Source: Limnomonas spitsbergensis
Lineage: Eukaryota > Chlorophyta > Chlorophyceae > Chlamydomonadales
Reading direction: 5' to 3'
Assembly (NCBI GenBank): GCA_037349105.1
Contig: JAYJMM010000009.1
Span: forward strand, 3,265,001 to 3,329,000
DNA length: 64,000 bases
Position numbers and translations under genes: made by a program. The notes below the pieces were generated by a model. That model saw only the letters and a program-made list of their open reading frames with translations, did no database searches and was not told the DNA's origin. Of the stretch, positions 21,701-29,860 are shown one piece after another (positions within the stretch are counted from its first letter, which is position 1; every line of letters starts with the position of its first letter).

Positions 21701-24692
21701 CCTGCCAAAGGTTACCGAAGATTTGCTTTGCTTTCCCTCATTAGTAACATTGTTTGGGGCTGAGGGATCCATGCATTTACTAATTGTCAATTGTCAACGC
21801 CAGATTTCAGTCGTGAGTTCAAAGTTCTTGTCGACAATGTGCCCTGAGGGCAGCATTGAAAGAAATCACTTTCTGATGCTTGAGAGAAGGCAAATCAAAT
21901 GTATGGTCTCTAGAGACACTGAAAGAAACTCTGCTGCTCACCCATTGGCGGTGGTGGTCCAAACGAGGCGCAGCTCATCGGTTGACTCGGACAAAGCCAG
22001 GTGCACCTACGTCAACCGCAGTTGTGACAGGCAGACTCGAGACATTGTCAGCACTGGTTGAGAAATTCAAATCCAGTGCATACATCCCCTAATACCACTC
22101 CTCCTTTATCTCAGGTAGCGCCAGGCGCACCTGCGAGCATCGCAGGTGCAATTAAGGCAGACACGAGACATTGTTAGCACTGGCTGAGAAATTCAAATCC
22201 AGTGCACAAACCTCCCTTCCTCCTTCATCTCAGACAGCAGCAGGCAAACCTGCGAGTACCGCATAAACAATTAAGGCAGACTCGAAACATTGTTAGCACT
22301 GGCTGAGAAATTCGAATCCAGTGCATGAACCTCCATTCATCCTTGATCTCAGACAGCAACATGCAAACCTGGGAGTACCGCAGGTGCAATTACGCGGACA
22401 TGAGACACTGTTAGAACTGACAGGTTGAGAAATTCAAATCCAGTAATTGAATCTCCCGACCCCCCTCCTCCTTGACCTCAGACGGCGCCAGGTGCACCTG
22501 CAAGTAACGCAGTTGCAATTTAGGCAGAGACACTGTTTGCGCTGACGACTCAAGAAATTCAAATCCAGCCAGGTGCACCTGCCAGCGCCACAGTCTAAAA
22601 GGCAGTGATTGTAAGCGGCAGCCCGGCACGAGAAATTCAAGTCCAGTGCATGATTCTCCAGACCACCTCTTGTCCATGGACTCAAAAGCGTCAGGCAGTT
22701 AACAGACATGAGACATCTTCAGCACTGGTTAGGAATTCCTCAAAATCCTGCACCTGGCAGGTTTCGAAATTCGAAACCTGTCAGGTGCACCTGCGAGCGC
22801 CGCAGTCCGAAAAGCAGGAATCGTCAGCAGCTGCCCTGCATGAGAAATTCAAATCCAGTGCATAGAGTACCTGCCTACTGCTTATCAGTTGAATCAGAAA
22901 GCAACAGGTGTACCTGCAATACAGCAGGCAGGCATCGTCAGCAGCACAGGTTGAGAAATTAAATCCAGCCAGTAAGCATTCCCCTAACTCTGACAGCATC
23001 AGGTGTACCTGCGAGCGCTGCAGTTGCAAAAGGCAGCCATTGTCAGCAGCAGCGCTGATTGTGAAATTCAAATCCAGCGCACGAATCCCCACCCCATTCT
23101 CGTCCATGGGCTCTGACAGTGCCAGGTGATCCAGCATGCACCGCAGATGCAAAAGGCAGTCATGGTCAGCAGCAGCGCTGAATTGAGAAATTCAAAATCA
23201 GTGTACAAATCATCCGCCCTACTCTAGTCCATGGGCTCTAACAGTGCCAGGTGATCCAGTGTGCACCGCAGATGCAAAAGGCAGGCAAGGTCAGCAGCAG
23301 CACCGGTTCAGAAATTCAAATGCAGTCCAAGAAGCAAGCGTCCCCTCCAAGGAAAATATACAAGAGTACCAGTACTGTTATTTTAAAGGTGGAATCAAAG
23401 GTAAACTGTGTCAGTGCCAAATGCACCTGTGTCATAGCCGCAAAAGGCAAACATCATCAGCAGCAGCAGCAGCAGCAATCCAATATACAGAGCTGTCTGG
23501 ATGTAAAATTCAAATCCATTCCTGATAATCCCCTCCCTTCTTTCCTCCTTAGCAAGGCGACATCCCATGTGGGTCACCCCCACCCGCAACATTGGACCCA
23601 AACTCGATTTTAGGCATCTTTGCGCAGAGTCTGTTTCCATAGGCAGAAACGTAGAAATGCAAGTCCAATCCAAGGGACCCCCGCCCTCCCCTCTTTGTCT
23701 CTCTGTATCTCTTACAGTCTATCTTCACATCTGTTTGGGCAGCATCCCATGTGGGCTGCCCCCAGCGGCACGATGGGTCCAAGCAGGGTCCTGGGACCAG
23801 GGTCCAAGCAGGGGCCAGGGACCAGGGTCCAAGTGTAGGTCGGAGACGTTTCGCAGCTGTTAACAACAGCAGTCTAAATAGGGCAGTGCAAATCCAATCT
23901 CGGTGCTTGCCCCGCCCCACTCCACCCCAAACATCCATAGGAGGCATTTATCATAGTTGTTCGAAATGGCAGAGACAGGTGAATTCAAATCCTGTTCAAG
24001 AAACTCCCCTCCTCCATGTCTCGTTTCAGCTGCAACAGTCCGCATGGAGTCACCCCTTTCTGAAGCCATGCCCAACAGTTGGCAGGAGGCCTTTCAGCGC
24101 GTCATGGTAGGCAGTCATCGTCAGCATCGCTGTTCAGGAAATTCAGATCCAGTCATTACCATCATGGCCGCCCTCACTCCTCTCTCGCTCATACCTTACG
24201 GCAGCAACCCACATGGGTCACCCCACATGGGTCACGCCTCAGGTATGCAGCATTGGTCCTACCGCCGACATGAAGAGTTTCACGCAGCTGTTTTGTTACG
24301 GCGGAAATTGGCCAATGCAGTGCAGACGATGTCAATACTGCCGACTAGCAGGGAAAGCAAGACGAAAGTCCTGAGGTAAGACATGCCGGCTGCATGAAAC
24401 GCTCGAGGCACCGCCCTGCCACTTGACCCACCCAACAAAATGTTACCTCTCTCGGTACACAGTCGTGATTTCGATCCTCGCTCAAGACAGCGCCGGCCAT
24501 GCCAGCGACTGCGCCGCTACTGCTTCTGAAGCCGCTCAGGGTGGTCATGCTGATCCTGCGACTGCTGGCAATTTGGATGTCTGGCAGATGATGACGCTGC
24601 GCGGGGAGCCATCGGCCGCTGCTTACAACCGTCAAAAGGGTTGCTGTAAACACGGAGGTAAAGGCCGTCGCCATCATATACCCCGTAGTCAT
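289..24692 (-). CDS. Purple acid phosphatase (metallophosphoesterase), nine exons, 3' end beyond the left edge
   Basis: Joined minus-strand exons: 24692-24447, 22006-21942, 20857-20737, 19730-19653, 17605-17454, 16691-16606, 15750-15677, 13116-12924, 701-289. All junctions are GT-AG and the phases agree, giving 1428 nt (476 residues) without a stop. Residues 1-26 resemble a signal peptide. VHLALSES..ELRLVWTT (from 83), a DMC box (about 147-149) and ILHTALLTGL (about 161-170) match the N-terminal domain of plant-type purple acid phosphatases. GDMG (207-210), VGDLSY (244-249) and IGNHEY (277-282) are metal-ligand blocks I-III, followed by SGGECG, FWYSFDYG (445-452) and SSEH (460-463). The family hydrolyses phosphomonoesters at a dinuclear Fe-metal centre and is usually secreted or vacuolar. 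The VxxH and GHxH ligands are not in the window. About 100 Q/S/D-rich residues (340-440) are inserted before FWYSFDYG. Exon joining is my inference from phase and family order; no transcript was available. Confidence 0.9.
720..11765. repeat. 60-bp tandem array, about 184 copies, in phosphatase intron 8
   Basis: The unit is 60 bp and includes gtgggtcatcaagtgt, ggagggttgggggttt and agggctaagggtgaaa. Because 60 is divisible by 3 and one plus-strand frame of the unit lacks stops, open frames of up to 377 codons appear; they are repeat artefacts. A few units are 59 bp through loss of one G in the GGGTT run. Variants form higher-order blocks: about 4448-7700 recurs at about 7746-11000 with an offset of 3298 bp. 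The unit carries telomere-like GGGTTTAGGG. Confidence 0.97.
11766..12225. repeat. Degenerate telomere-like tract (GGGTTTAGGG / GGGTTCAGGG)
   Basis: Within phosphatase intron 8, the plus strand carries recurrent ggtttagggtt, ggttcagggttcaggg and gggttgcgggttcaggg, with two related ~100-bp passages containing ctgataaacaa/ctgataagcaa and cctttctgttccaggg. No gene is seen. It joins the 60-bp array to the 21-bp array. Confidence 0.6.
12262..12765. repeat. 21-bp tandem array in phosphatase intron 8
   Basis: The unit is tccaaggagtcccctttctg plus t, about 21 copies, with a few substituted units (ctgctcc, gtccac). It is preceded by looser copies from about 12235. With period 21, all frames stay open for the array length; those translations are artefacts. 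Confidence 0.95.
12852..12892. repeat. Poly-C / CA low-complexity tract
   Basis: A run of about 20 C residues followed by (CA)n lies inside phosphatase intron 8 near the exon 8 donor. Length may be unstable or mis-sequenced. Confidence 0.85.
12896..12934 (-). promoter_or_regulatory. Tandemly duplicated splice donor of phosphatase exon 8
   Basis: On the minus strand gtgctgggtgggtaacag occurs twice, 19 bp apart. The upstream copy (exon end 12924) leaves phase 1 and fits the exon 9 acceptor. The second copy would add 19 nt and shift the frame. Confidence 0.6.
12924..13116 (-). CDS. Phosphatase exon 8 (GNHE metal-binding block)
   Basis: The exon has 193 nt and encodes residues 275-338 plus one nucleotide. 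It opens with VAIGNHEY, metal-ligand block III, and continues with SEPYHPVWGNF and SGGECG, both typical of the family after GNHE. The acceptor cctcttctgcgagcag directly precedes GTTGCTATCGG, and the same acceptor is the core of the repeat array on the intron side. Phase 0 in, phase 1 out. Confidence 0.92.
13117..14725 (-). repeat. 49-bp (and 43-48-bp variant) array of acceptor-junction copies with AG|GT
   Basis: The array lies in phosphatase intron 7, directly against the exon 8 acceptor. Read on the sense (minus) strand each unit has a pyrimidine tract, then cctcttctgcgagcag, then gtattgatgc or gtatcgattc. From 13117 to about 13965 the units are 49 bp; to 14725 they are shorter variants. The pyrimidine tract and CAG match the true exon 8 acceptor, so the array is a series of duplicated acceptors, each followed at once by a donor-like GTAT. 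Long minus frames rich in SSASRYRFLSP are artefacts. Confidence 0.95.
14726..15150. other. Intronic stretch, no gene recognised
   Basis: Part of phosphatase intron 7. A plus-strand open frame of 130 codons (14728-15120) crosses it, but it begins inside the repeat array, has no recognisable domain and is antisense to the phosphatase; I regard it as chance. Confidence 0.5.
15180..15676. repeat. GATCTAGAT-rich degenerate repeat
   Basis: Phosphatase intron 7 near exon 7. Short palindromic words such as gatctagatc, agatctagc, tgatcctgatc and ggatct recur dozens of times in loosely repeated ~60-bp passages. No coding signal. Confidence 0.7.
15677..15750 (-). CDS. Phosphatase exon 7 (WDAF..IEPLAAEVPYM block)
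   Basis: The exon has 74 nt and encodes the end of the split Gly 250 and residues 251-274. It reads DGRHDSWDAFMIMIEPLA then AEVPYM, matching the WD.F...IEP.A..VPYM segment between metal blocks II and III of the family. The acceptor is attattgtgacag; the donor is tacatg|gtgagc. Confidence 0.92.
15770..16515. repeat. Degenerate GTGAGTGGTGCA repeat in phosphatase intron 6
   Basis: Words such as gtgagtggtacagtg and gtgcagtgagtggtg repeat with a loose ~10-20 bp period. Antisense translations rich in H, T and L (minus 15735-16493) come only from this repeat. Confidence 0.85.
16606..16691 (-). CDS. Phosphatase exon 6 (LHVGDLSYG metal-binding block)
   Basis: The exon has 86 nt. The correct frame reads AQATLDAVLRHH, then LDLVLHVGDLSY, metal-ligand block II (GDxxY). 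A longer open frame on the same strand (16531-16788) is a different, non-coding frame. The acceptor is gcgcttacag; the donor is tacg|gtaatt. The split Met and Gly codons join exons 5 and 7 exactly. Confidence 0.92.
16692..17120 (-). repeat. About 190-bp degenerate repeats carrying copies of the exon 6 acceptor
   Basis: Phosphatase intron 5. The plus-strand passage around gcttgggccctgt recurs at about 16873 and 17052. On the sense strand both copies reproduce the exon 6 acceptor plus about 45 nt of exon 6, with substitutions. They read as decayed duplicate exons. Confidence 0.75.
17355..17455 (-). repeat. Short repeats around the exon 5 donor
   Basis: On the plus strand cactgactgcatccac and catcactctcctctcac recur three to four times and end at the exon 5 donor (ctctcac followed by attggg). 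The intron side of the donor has been locally duplicated. Confidence 0.7.
17454..17605 (-). CDS. Phosphatase exon 5 (YGDMG metal-binding block)
   Basis: The exon has 152 nt and encodes residues 171-220 plus two nucleotides of Met 221. It reads VAEVTYQYRVAGG, then RQRMSFVMYGDMGE; GDMG is metal-ligand block I, and VTYQYRV is the end of the N-terminal domain (family Y.Y.VG). The acceptor is cccctcctgcag; the donor is cccaat|gtgaga. Confidence 0.92.
17606..18485 (-). repeat. About 130-bp repeats copying the start of exon 5
   Basis: Phosphatase intron 4. Roughly seven degenerate units contain, on the sense strand, a pyrimidine tract with CAG or a C-rich equivalent, a copy of the first ~45 nt of exon 5 (VAEVTYQYR- or RRRLHTSTE-like in shifted frames), and a ggtgatatc segment. 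They are duplicated acceptor/exon starts interrupted by poly-G tracts on the plus strand. Confidence 0.85.
18486..18840. other. Intronic stretch without a recognised feature
   Basis: Part of phosphatase intron 4 between two repeat arrays. I see no conserved frame or repeat. Confidence 0.4.
18845..19435. repeat. 38-bp minisatellite (same family as 47590-48660)
   Basis: About 15 copies of a 38-bp unit containing aggctacccatctttctacc and agcctttcagtatcgacc. The family recurs inverted at 47590-48660 in the other gene. Because the genes are on opposite strands, both arrays have the same orientation relative to transcription. Confidence 0.95.
19653..19730 (-). CDS. Phosphatase exon 4 (DMC / ILHTALLTGL)
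   Basis: The exon has 78 nt (26 residues): ERDMCNGRARE, then VPFVKILHTALLTGL. In plant-type purple acid phosphatases the N-terminal domain has a DMC..PA motif followed by G..H.AV...L, so this fills the gap between exons 3 and 5. The donor ctg|gtaggt is clear and phase 0. The acceptor cttctgctgaag is my choice; an upstream gttgcag would add an L-rich stretch and also keep frame. Confidence 0.78.
19815..20047 (+). pseudogene. Duplicated fragment of the neighbouring gene's exon 1 and intron 1 start
   Basis: Plus strand 19815-20047 is almost identical to 31479-31846, from ctcttctagccacaagacga through the exon 1 donor and GGCATG/GGACAT repeats to gattgagtgtgctgtgaca. It lies antisense in phosphatase intron 3. 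The internal hexamer tract is shorter here. Only the last ~22 codons of exon 1 are included, so it is a non-functional copy. Confidence 0.88.
20060..20736. repeat. ATGCACCATGCA repeats with degenerate copies of the exon 3 end
   Basis: Phosphatase intron 3. The words catgcaccatgca and catgcatcatgca recur throughout. Passages at about 20463-20510 and 20622-20682 resemble the reverse complement of the end of exon 3 (caccgtgaatgag, then tgctgccgtgagaccactga), so the exon end and donor have been copied into the intron. Confidence 0.75.
20737..20857 (-). CDS. Phosphatase exon 3 (N-terminal domain)
   Basis: The exon has 121 nt and encodes residues 105-144 after the split Gly. It reads CGSAVNYWSINAQGSTSG, then LDQWSHGSTYSFT. 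This corresponds to the V.YG.....A.GS..TYT part of the N-terminal fibronectin-like domain. The acceptor is ctgcccctcag; the donor is ttcacg|gtgagc. Confidence 0.82.
20858..21445 (-). repeat. 43-bp array of copies of the exon 3 acceptor
   Basis: Phosphatase intron 2. About 14 copies; read on the sense strand each has a long pyrimidine tract, cctgcccctcag, then atgtttgtgatcc. The pyrimidine tract and CAG|AT match the true exon 3 acceptor that ends the array, so the array is a set of decoy acceptors. Confidence 0.93.
21446..21941. other. Intron 2 remainder with a dispersed motif copy
   Basis: No coding signal. At about 21497-21550 is one copy of a dispersed motif (gcggccgagcgttcagcagg) also seen near 25230, 25500 and 27055. 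At about 21555-21580 cccattggcagtgg resembles the exon 2 end. Confidence 0.45.
21942..22006 (-). CDS. Phosphatase exon 2 (VHLALSES..LRLVWTT)
   Basis: The exon has 65 nt. It reads VHLALSESTDELRL, then VWTTTANG, matching the family's (P.Q)VH.AL.....M.V.W.T start of the N-terminal domain. The acceptor is ggttgacgtag; the donor aatgg|gtgagc leaves two nucleotides that complete Gly with the first base of exon 3. Confidence 0.85.
22007..24150 (-). repeat. About 110-170-bp degenerate repeats copying the exon 2 acceptor
   Basis: Phosphatase intron 1. Roughly 12-14 diverged units contain, on the sense strand, a ctcgcag-like acceptor, a gtgcacctggcgctgtctga-like copy of the exon 2 start, and an invariant tggatttgaatttctca block. 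Several copies still translate as QVHLALSE or similar but then diverge, so they are dead copies. The last units (after about 23400) are very diverged. Confidence 0.82.
24447..24692 (-). CDS. Phosphatase exon 1 (start and signal peptide)
   Basis: The exon has 246 nt from the ATG at 24692 (MTTGYMMATAFTSVF...) or 231 nt from 24677 (MMATAF...). The segment MATAFTSVFTATLLTVVSSG is a hydrophobic signal-peptide-like start, consistent with the family's usual secretion. An earlier in-frame ATG at 24770 would bury it. The exon ends CVPRE and is joined in phase 0 (gag|gtaaca) to VHLALSE, where the family usually has PEQVH. The region between the signal and CVPRE is not conserved. Confidence 0.7.
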
Positions 24693-25784
24693 TGCGTGCA
24701 CTGTGACTGCACAGTGACGGTGGCGGTGGCGAATGCTGGGAGCGCCGCACGGATTGTCACTGCGACCCACGCAGGCTAAAGCGTGCTAGCCAGAGGTGCA
24801 AGGAGCAGGCGCGACTTGGTGTGAAGCGCTTGGCGTATTTGCTTTATTTTGTGTGTATTTTTGACAAGGCAAGGTTGTTTAGGGTTGTTTAGTGGTCGCC
24901 GGAAAAAAAGATGCCATGGGGCGAGTTTATATTCGGTGGGGCACGTACATCATCCACGTTTATGAAAGGTGCCGACAGGGACAGACGGACAAAGAAAGAA
25001 TAGGAAGAATGGCGGGGGGGACAACAACAGCTTAAGACACGTGGGAGACACAGGGTGCATGTCTATCGAGCGAGTCCGTATGGCAAGCTAACAAATGCCC
25101 TCTCACACAGTCACACTCGCTACCCGATACGCTCTTTCCTTCTCCTGTGTGTTCATTTTTCTTTCCTTCACCCTCTAAACTTAACTATCTTTAATCCCCT
25201 GGTCATCCTAACTTACAACTGTTGATCGCCCACGCGACCGAGCCTTTTCAGCAGGGCCCTGAGGTGCAACGTCATTGCCCGCGCCTCTCTATCCACCTGT
25301 ACTGCTGTACACGACACCGGGCTCCAAGTTCCTGTCTCATCTCATAAGATGTGGTATGGCTGCACCTTGGATCGGTTTGCTGGGCTCCATGTTCCTCTGT
25401 CCACCTCGCGCAGGAGGGTGGCACTATGGCCTCACCATCGTCCAAGCTGTGCATGAGTGCATGGTAGCTGAAATTGAGAATGCTCAAGCATCCCCTACCA
25501 GCCCCTCGCGGCCAAGCGCTCAGCAGATCCCAGAGGACCTGCATCTTTCTAAACTCGCTGCCCGGTGCGGAAGTGCCCTCGCAAATTTTGCCTGTAGGTA
25601 TGTTTTCCCAGTAGATCTGGGTGTGTAGGGGGCGAGTACTGTGATGAGAGGTGCCTTCGTTTACCCAGCTCTGCAGGACACCCCATGTTTTTGTGACCCT
25701 GCTAAACTGGCCCTAATCAGAAGTGTGGATTTTCAGGGTCCTGATCCGCCTCAGAAAGGAGTAACCTCTTCTCTTGATTGTAAA
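24693..25784. other. Intergenic DNA upstream of the phosphatase
   Basis: This should contain the phosphatase promoter and 5' UTR, but I can name no specific site. Copies of the dispersed cagcagggccc-type motif lie at about 25226-25275 and 25497-25535. Short open frames show no recognisable domain. Confidence 0.45.
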
Positions 25785-26772
25785 TGTCACAGTATATTAC
25801 CGTATATGTGACAGAACCGTTTGAGCCGCCACTAGCGGCCACAGAGCCTCCGCAGCTTCTCTGCGGAGTCTCCTGATCTGATCTGGAACCCAGAATCCCG
25901 CTTAAGTGTGAAGTGTAGCAGATTCTACCGTACTCAGTAATTAGGGCATGCCGGGACCTTTGAATCCCGGCGTGCCAGCTTGCTACTTACTTTTGTCCCT
26001 CTTGAAGGACAGGCCTCTGGTGTAAAAGAGTATAGGCCTAGCTCTCACGGATACTAGCCCTTGCTCGCCACTAAGTCAGTACCTTACACTTCAGTCAAGT
26101 CTAGCACCACGGAAAGTGGTGATAGCATAAGCAAGTGACAAGCGAGCCCCATCCAGATCACTGGTCATCCCCAGCCGACGCGATCTGCAGAGCTCGCCCT
26201 GAAGAGCACGCGACCTACGGTGCCGATCCCTGACTACTCGTCCATCGGAGACGACTAATCAGGCAAGCAGTCCCAAGCAGATATTCACCTAAATAGACCA
26301 GGAGGCGCAAAGCCGACCAGGAGCTCTCGGCGTACCAGCTTCCAGCTGAGTCCGCCCGGCGACAAAACCCACGGACAAAGTCACCTCCGTCGCCGTTCCT
26401 TCGCAACCCCGAGCATCCCCGCTCTCAGTGAGTGAAGTAGTAGGGGCGGTACCCACGAGACAGGGACACCCAGACTTACCCCTAGGCAGAGAGACTTCCT
26501 GCTAGGGCTGAACCTTACAGTAGCCAGTTAACAGCTCTTGTCTGAAGTACAAGGAGCCTGTGTGTACGGTGATGTACCGTGTTTGTGAGTAGAGGACGCC
26601 TCTCTAAGGCGTCCTGACCGGAGTTCACGGTATTTACCATAGTATTGCAGTTACTGCTTTATGGTGCGACATAAAGGGATCTGACCCTAGGTTTTCTAGT
26701 GCCGCAGTCGTTGTGGTAGATAGGGGGGCATGCCCCTATCCTTCACCACGTCCAAAAAATCACAACGTGACA
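25785..26772. mobile_element. Possible solo LTR
   Basis: A ~988-bp block starts TGTCAC and ends GTGACA, the short inverted TG..CA termini expected of an LTR, and carries no gene. I see no target-site duplication (flanks gtaaa and tggcc). An inner hairpin is at 25945-25976. The assignment is tentative. Confidence 0.3.
25945..25976. other. Strong stem-loop
   Basis: Arms ggcatgccggga and tcccggcgtgcc pair over 12 positions with one G-T type mismatch around an 8-nt loop. Role unknown; it lies inside the possible LTR. Confidence 0.6.
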
Positions 26773-27655
26773 TGGCCAGTGAACTGTACCCCCGTGCCCT
26801 CCTAGTGTCAATCCGTTTGCTAGGCTTCCTGTCTTGCACTTGTTTTCAGCTTGGCAGGTTTGAGGGCGCTATTTTTCAACTTATAAGGAGGCATTATCGA
26901 GCCTCTGGCAGTACTGCCCTTTTTCCGCCTGTACCGTATGTGATAGTGTAGATCTCAGTGCAGACTTCAAAGTGCTCTAGGTACTAGGTGCTTTTGTCTG
27001 TCCCTTCACTTCATTTACCCCTTTTCTCTTTCGTTCTGCCCCTTTTAGGTAGGCGCCCAAGCGGCCAAGCCTTTTTGAGCAAGGCCCAGAGGTGTAACAT
27101 CATTGACTGGGTGCATAGGTGTGCAGTTCTTGTACCGGTACCTTATTCACGATTTATTTGCACCAGTTTTTGTGGCCGTGGTGGCCGTGTGCCCTTTCTG
27201 TTCCTGTCCGTTTTTTCTCAGCTGCCGAAGAGGGCCACATGCAGGGGCCACAAGCACACCCATGCTGTTTTTTGTGTTATTATCTCAGGTTTGAAAGGTT
27301 CGGCGGCCAGCATCACACTTTGAGTCTTTTAAGCGCGCAGGAAAACGTGGACACTGAGCACAGACATAGGCAAGTGCACCAGCCAATGATGTTACACTTA
27401 AGGGCCCTACAAAAAAGGGTGAGCCACATGGAAGTATGGAACTGTCATGAAAAAAACGAGAGTAAGACAAGGGAGAAGGAAATACCCCCCCCCAAAGTAA
27501 AGGCACTCTGAAGATTGCCCAGCCCCTCTAGAGTCTGGCCGTCAACGAGTCAAAACTGAAGGAAAGAAAGAGAATGCAAAGCAGACAAACAGAAAACCCT
27601 CATCTCAAAAATAGGGGGAAAACAAATTACCCAGCCCCTCTGGAAACTAGCCCTC
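26773..27655. other. Intergenic DNA, no gene recognised
   Basis: Holds one more copy of the dispersed motif (about 27048-27105). Open frames of 60-130 codons here lack recognisable domains. Confidence 0.45.
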
Positions 27656-27659
27656 AACG

Positions 27660-29860
27660 ATGTCGACCACACCCTCCATAAAAGCCAGGGCCTCCCACCT
27701 ATGCCTGCCCTGGAACAACCGGTGAAAGACCGTGGCGCCTGCCCAAATCGTCTTCCTTAGTATCTCGTTGACACTAGGGAATCGAAAGGAAACATGTAGA
27801 GCTTTCTCCACATGCTCGCCATCTCCCGTTGCCTATCACCCCTGGCAGCAGCATATCTGACGCAGTTGCTCGTTGCGCCAGCCTCTGGTGTCAGCCGTGC
27901 TAACCGCACGAAGCCGCAGCCTTAAGTTTGTGCGCACACGAGCACATGCCCTGTTGCTGGTGCAGCCCCCGGCATCCGCTGTGGGCTGAAACCAGGTGTG
28001 GTAGGCGGCCGCAGACCTGTACTCGGTGGTGGATCCCTGGGGAGAACTCCTCTGCCAGTCGCCTTCAGCTGCTACTGCTCGCAGGCTGCGCCCACTACCT
28101 GTAGTACCTGTAGTACCTAGAGCCGGGTAGCAGCTGTAGGTAAGAGACTGCCTGACACAGTTTGGGGACAGCTGCTTCCCGCTCCAACTCCTCCAGTGCC
28201 CCCATCAGCTCACTGCACCATGAGCGCCCTCCGGTGTTCTGTCGAACCGCGAGCTGCGTGTCAGCTGCCATGGCCGCCGCCATGAGTGGGCAGTCTTGCT
28301 GGGATGCCGGTGCCACCCATGCATTCTACAAGTGGAGCGCATGCTACCTCCAGTCTCGTTGTAACGGCTCTCTCATGCCTCCCCAGCCGGCAGCAGACGC
28401 AGGTAGCCCCGCAGCTTGGCGCATGTGCTGAAGTACTGCAGCCTGCTCTCTAAGCAGCGCCGCAACCGGAGGTGACCAGTGGCCCACACCAACCCTCCGT
28501 AGCTCTCCACATGCGCCACGGTAGCACGATACGGCATGATACAGCGCAATACGGCACAGGTTAAGCCGGATTGTACTACCAAAGTGCCACGATACAGCAC
28601 GATACAGCTCGATACGGCACAGGTTCAGCCGGATTGTGCTATCATGACATGCGCTGCGTATACAGCTGCTAGCCGGATGCGTGTATGCAGATGATGCCTC
28701 GGACGCACTTTGGCAGCCATGCGGCAAACACGCTGCAGTATGGCAGCGATACCAGCCTTCCTCATGCCGCCTCTTTCCTGCTGAATGATGCCAAAATGTT
28801 GAATCCTTGGACGAGCTTCAGCATAGTCCTACCTGGATCGTACACGCAGGCCTGGATTGGCTGCCGGCACTTCTCTGCAGAGTGGCAGCCATCTTCAAGA
28901 TCCCTGAAGTTGACCTGAACGCTGTTTATCTGCGGCGTGCTCATGAAGGGCTTCTAGCATATGCTGGCTAGAAGGGACAGGTCATCCGCGTCAAGCAGGC
29001 AGCATAGTCGGCGCCCCACCTCAAACACAACGCCCTCTGCAGGGCAATTAACTGGCATCTTGCCCAGAAGGTCGCTGATGTAGAGGCTGAGGAGCAGAGG
29101 GCTCAGTGTGCAGCTGCCTCTGGTGCAAGGCGTAGGGCCAGTGCATTTATGGCCGTCTGTAAGCATATAGCAGCATATTAAATCTATATTATAGACTACA
29201 CCTTTATAGAGCGCTTGCACAGCACGTAGCAGGCCTGATATAGCATGTGCAGTTGCTCAGACAGATGCCGCCCCAGTGGCACACAGTCATAGGCCTTGGT
29301 GAAGTCCACAAAGGCCACATGCAACGCGATGGCGTAATGGCAGTGAACTGCGGCCGCAAGTGTGACTCCCAACTCGAGGAGGAGACAGCCATGGTGGAGC
29401 TGTGGAGCAGACTCGCCGCCTCTCTGGCAGCTGCTCCCGATATAGATGCTGCAGTCGAGATGCAACAGCCTGCCCACTAAAGCCGCGGCCACAAGGCGCG
29501 TCATATGCCGGTGGCGGCGCTGCGGTGACTTGCACCTCTGCCTTGTTGATTGACACTCCGGCCCCAAGGCAATGCTCAGTGACATCAATCGCAGCTCAGC
29601 ATGCGCTTTCTGAACCTCCTCATCCCACCATGGGGGGACGCTGTCAGCGCTGGGCATGTGGCCTGGTTCCGCGCATCACGCCAGCATCTTCAGCCGCAGT
29701 CCAAACTGCGGCCGTTGGCGCCCCTGCAGCTTTTTCATCGTCGCCCGCCGCGATGGCCGCTCTGAAGCGCTGAAGGCCCTGCTTATCGCCGGCGAGCGCG
29801 CTGATGCAGAATCCGCTTTGTCTGCTTTTCAGGTCAGAGTAGTCCTGTTCTTTCCCGCTA
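27660..29860 (-). mobile_element. Decayed LINE-type (non-LTR) retrotransposon
   Basis: Minus-strand fragments in several frames follow LINE order. WWDEEVQKAHAEL (about 29620) fits the linker between endonuclease and reverse transcriptase; VAFVDFTKAYDCVPL (about 29300) is an RT core motif; CTLSPLLLSLYISDLL (about 29080) is the next RT motif; CCLLDADDLSLLA (about 28970) is the catalytic YADD box with Asp in place of Tyr. Downstream YGGLVWATG and RLQYFSTCAKLRGYL (28400-28500) resemble the C-terminal region of such proteins. Frameshifts, stops and the altered YADD box show it is inactive. The ends are approximate. Confidence 0.72.

Noticed and set aside
22781..23152. Additional phosphatase exons with QVHLALSE
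   Set aside because: These repeat copies lose similarity after the first ~8 codons and lack the L.LVWTT continuation; only 21942-22006 carries it and fits the phase.
24345..24770. Start of the phosphatase at the ATG at 24770
   Set aside because: It would place about 26 H/R-rich residues before the signal-like segment; starts at 24692 or 24677 put the hydrophobic stretch at the N-terminus as expected of the family.
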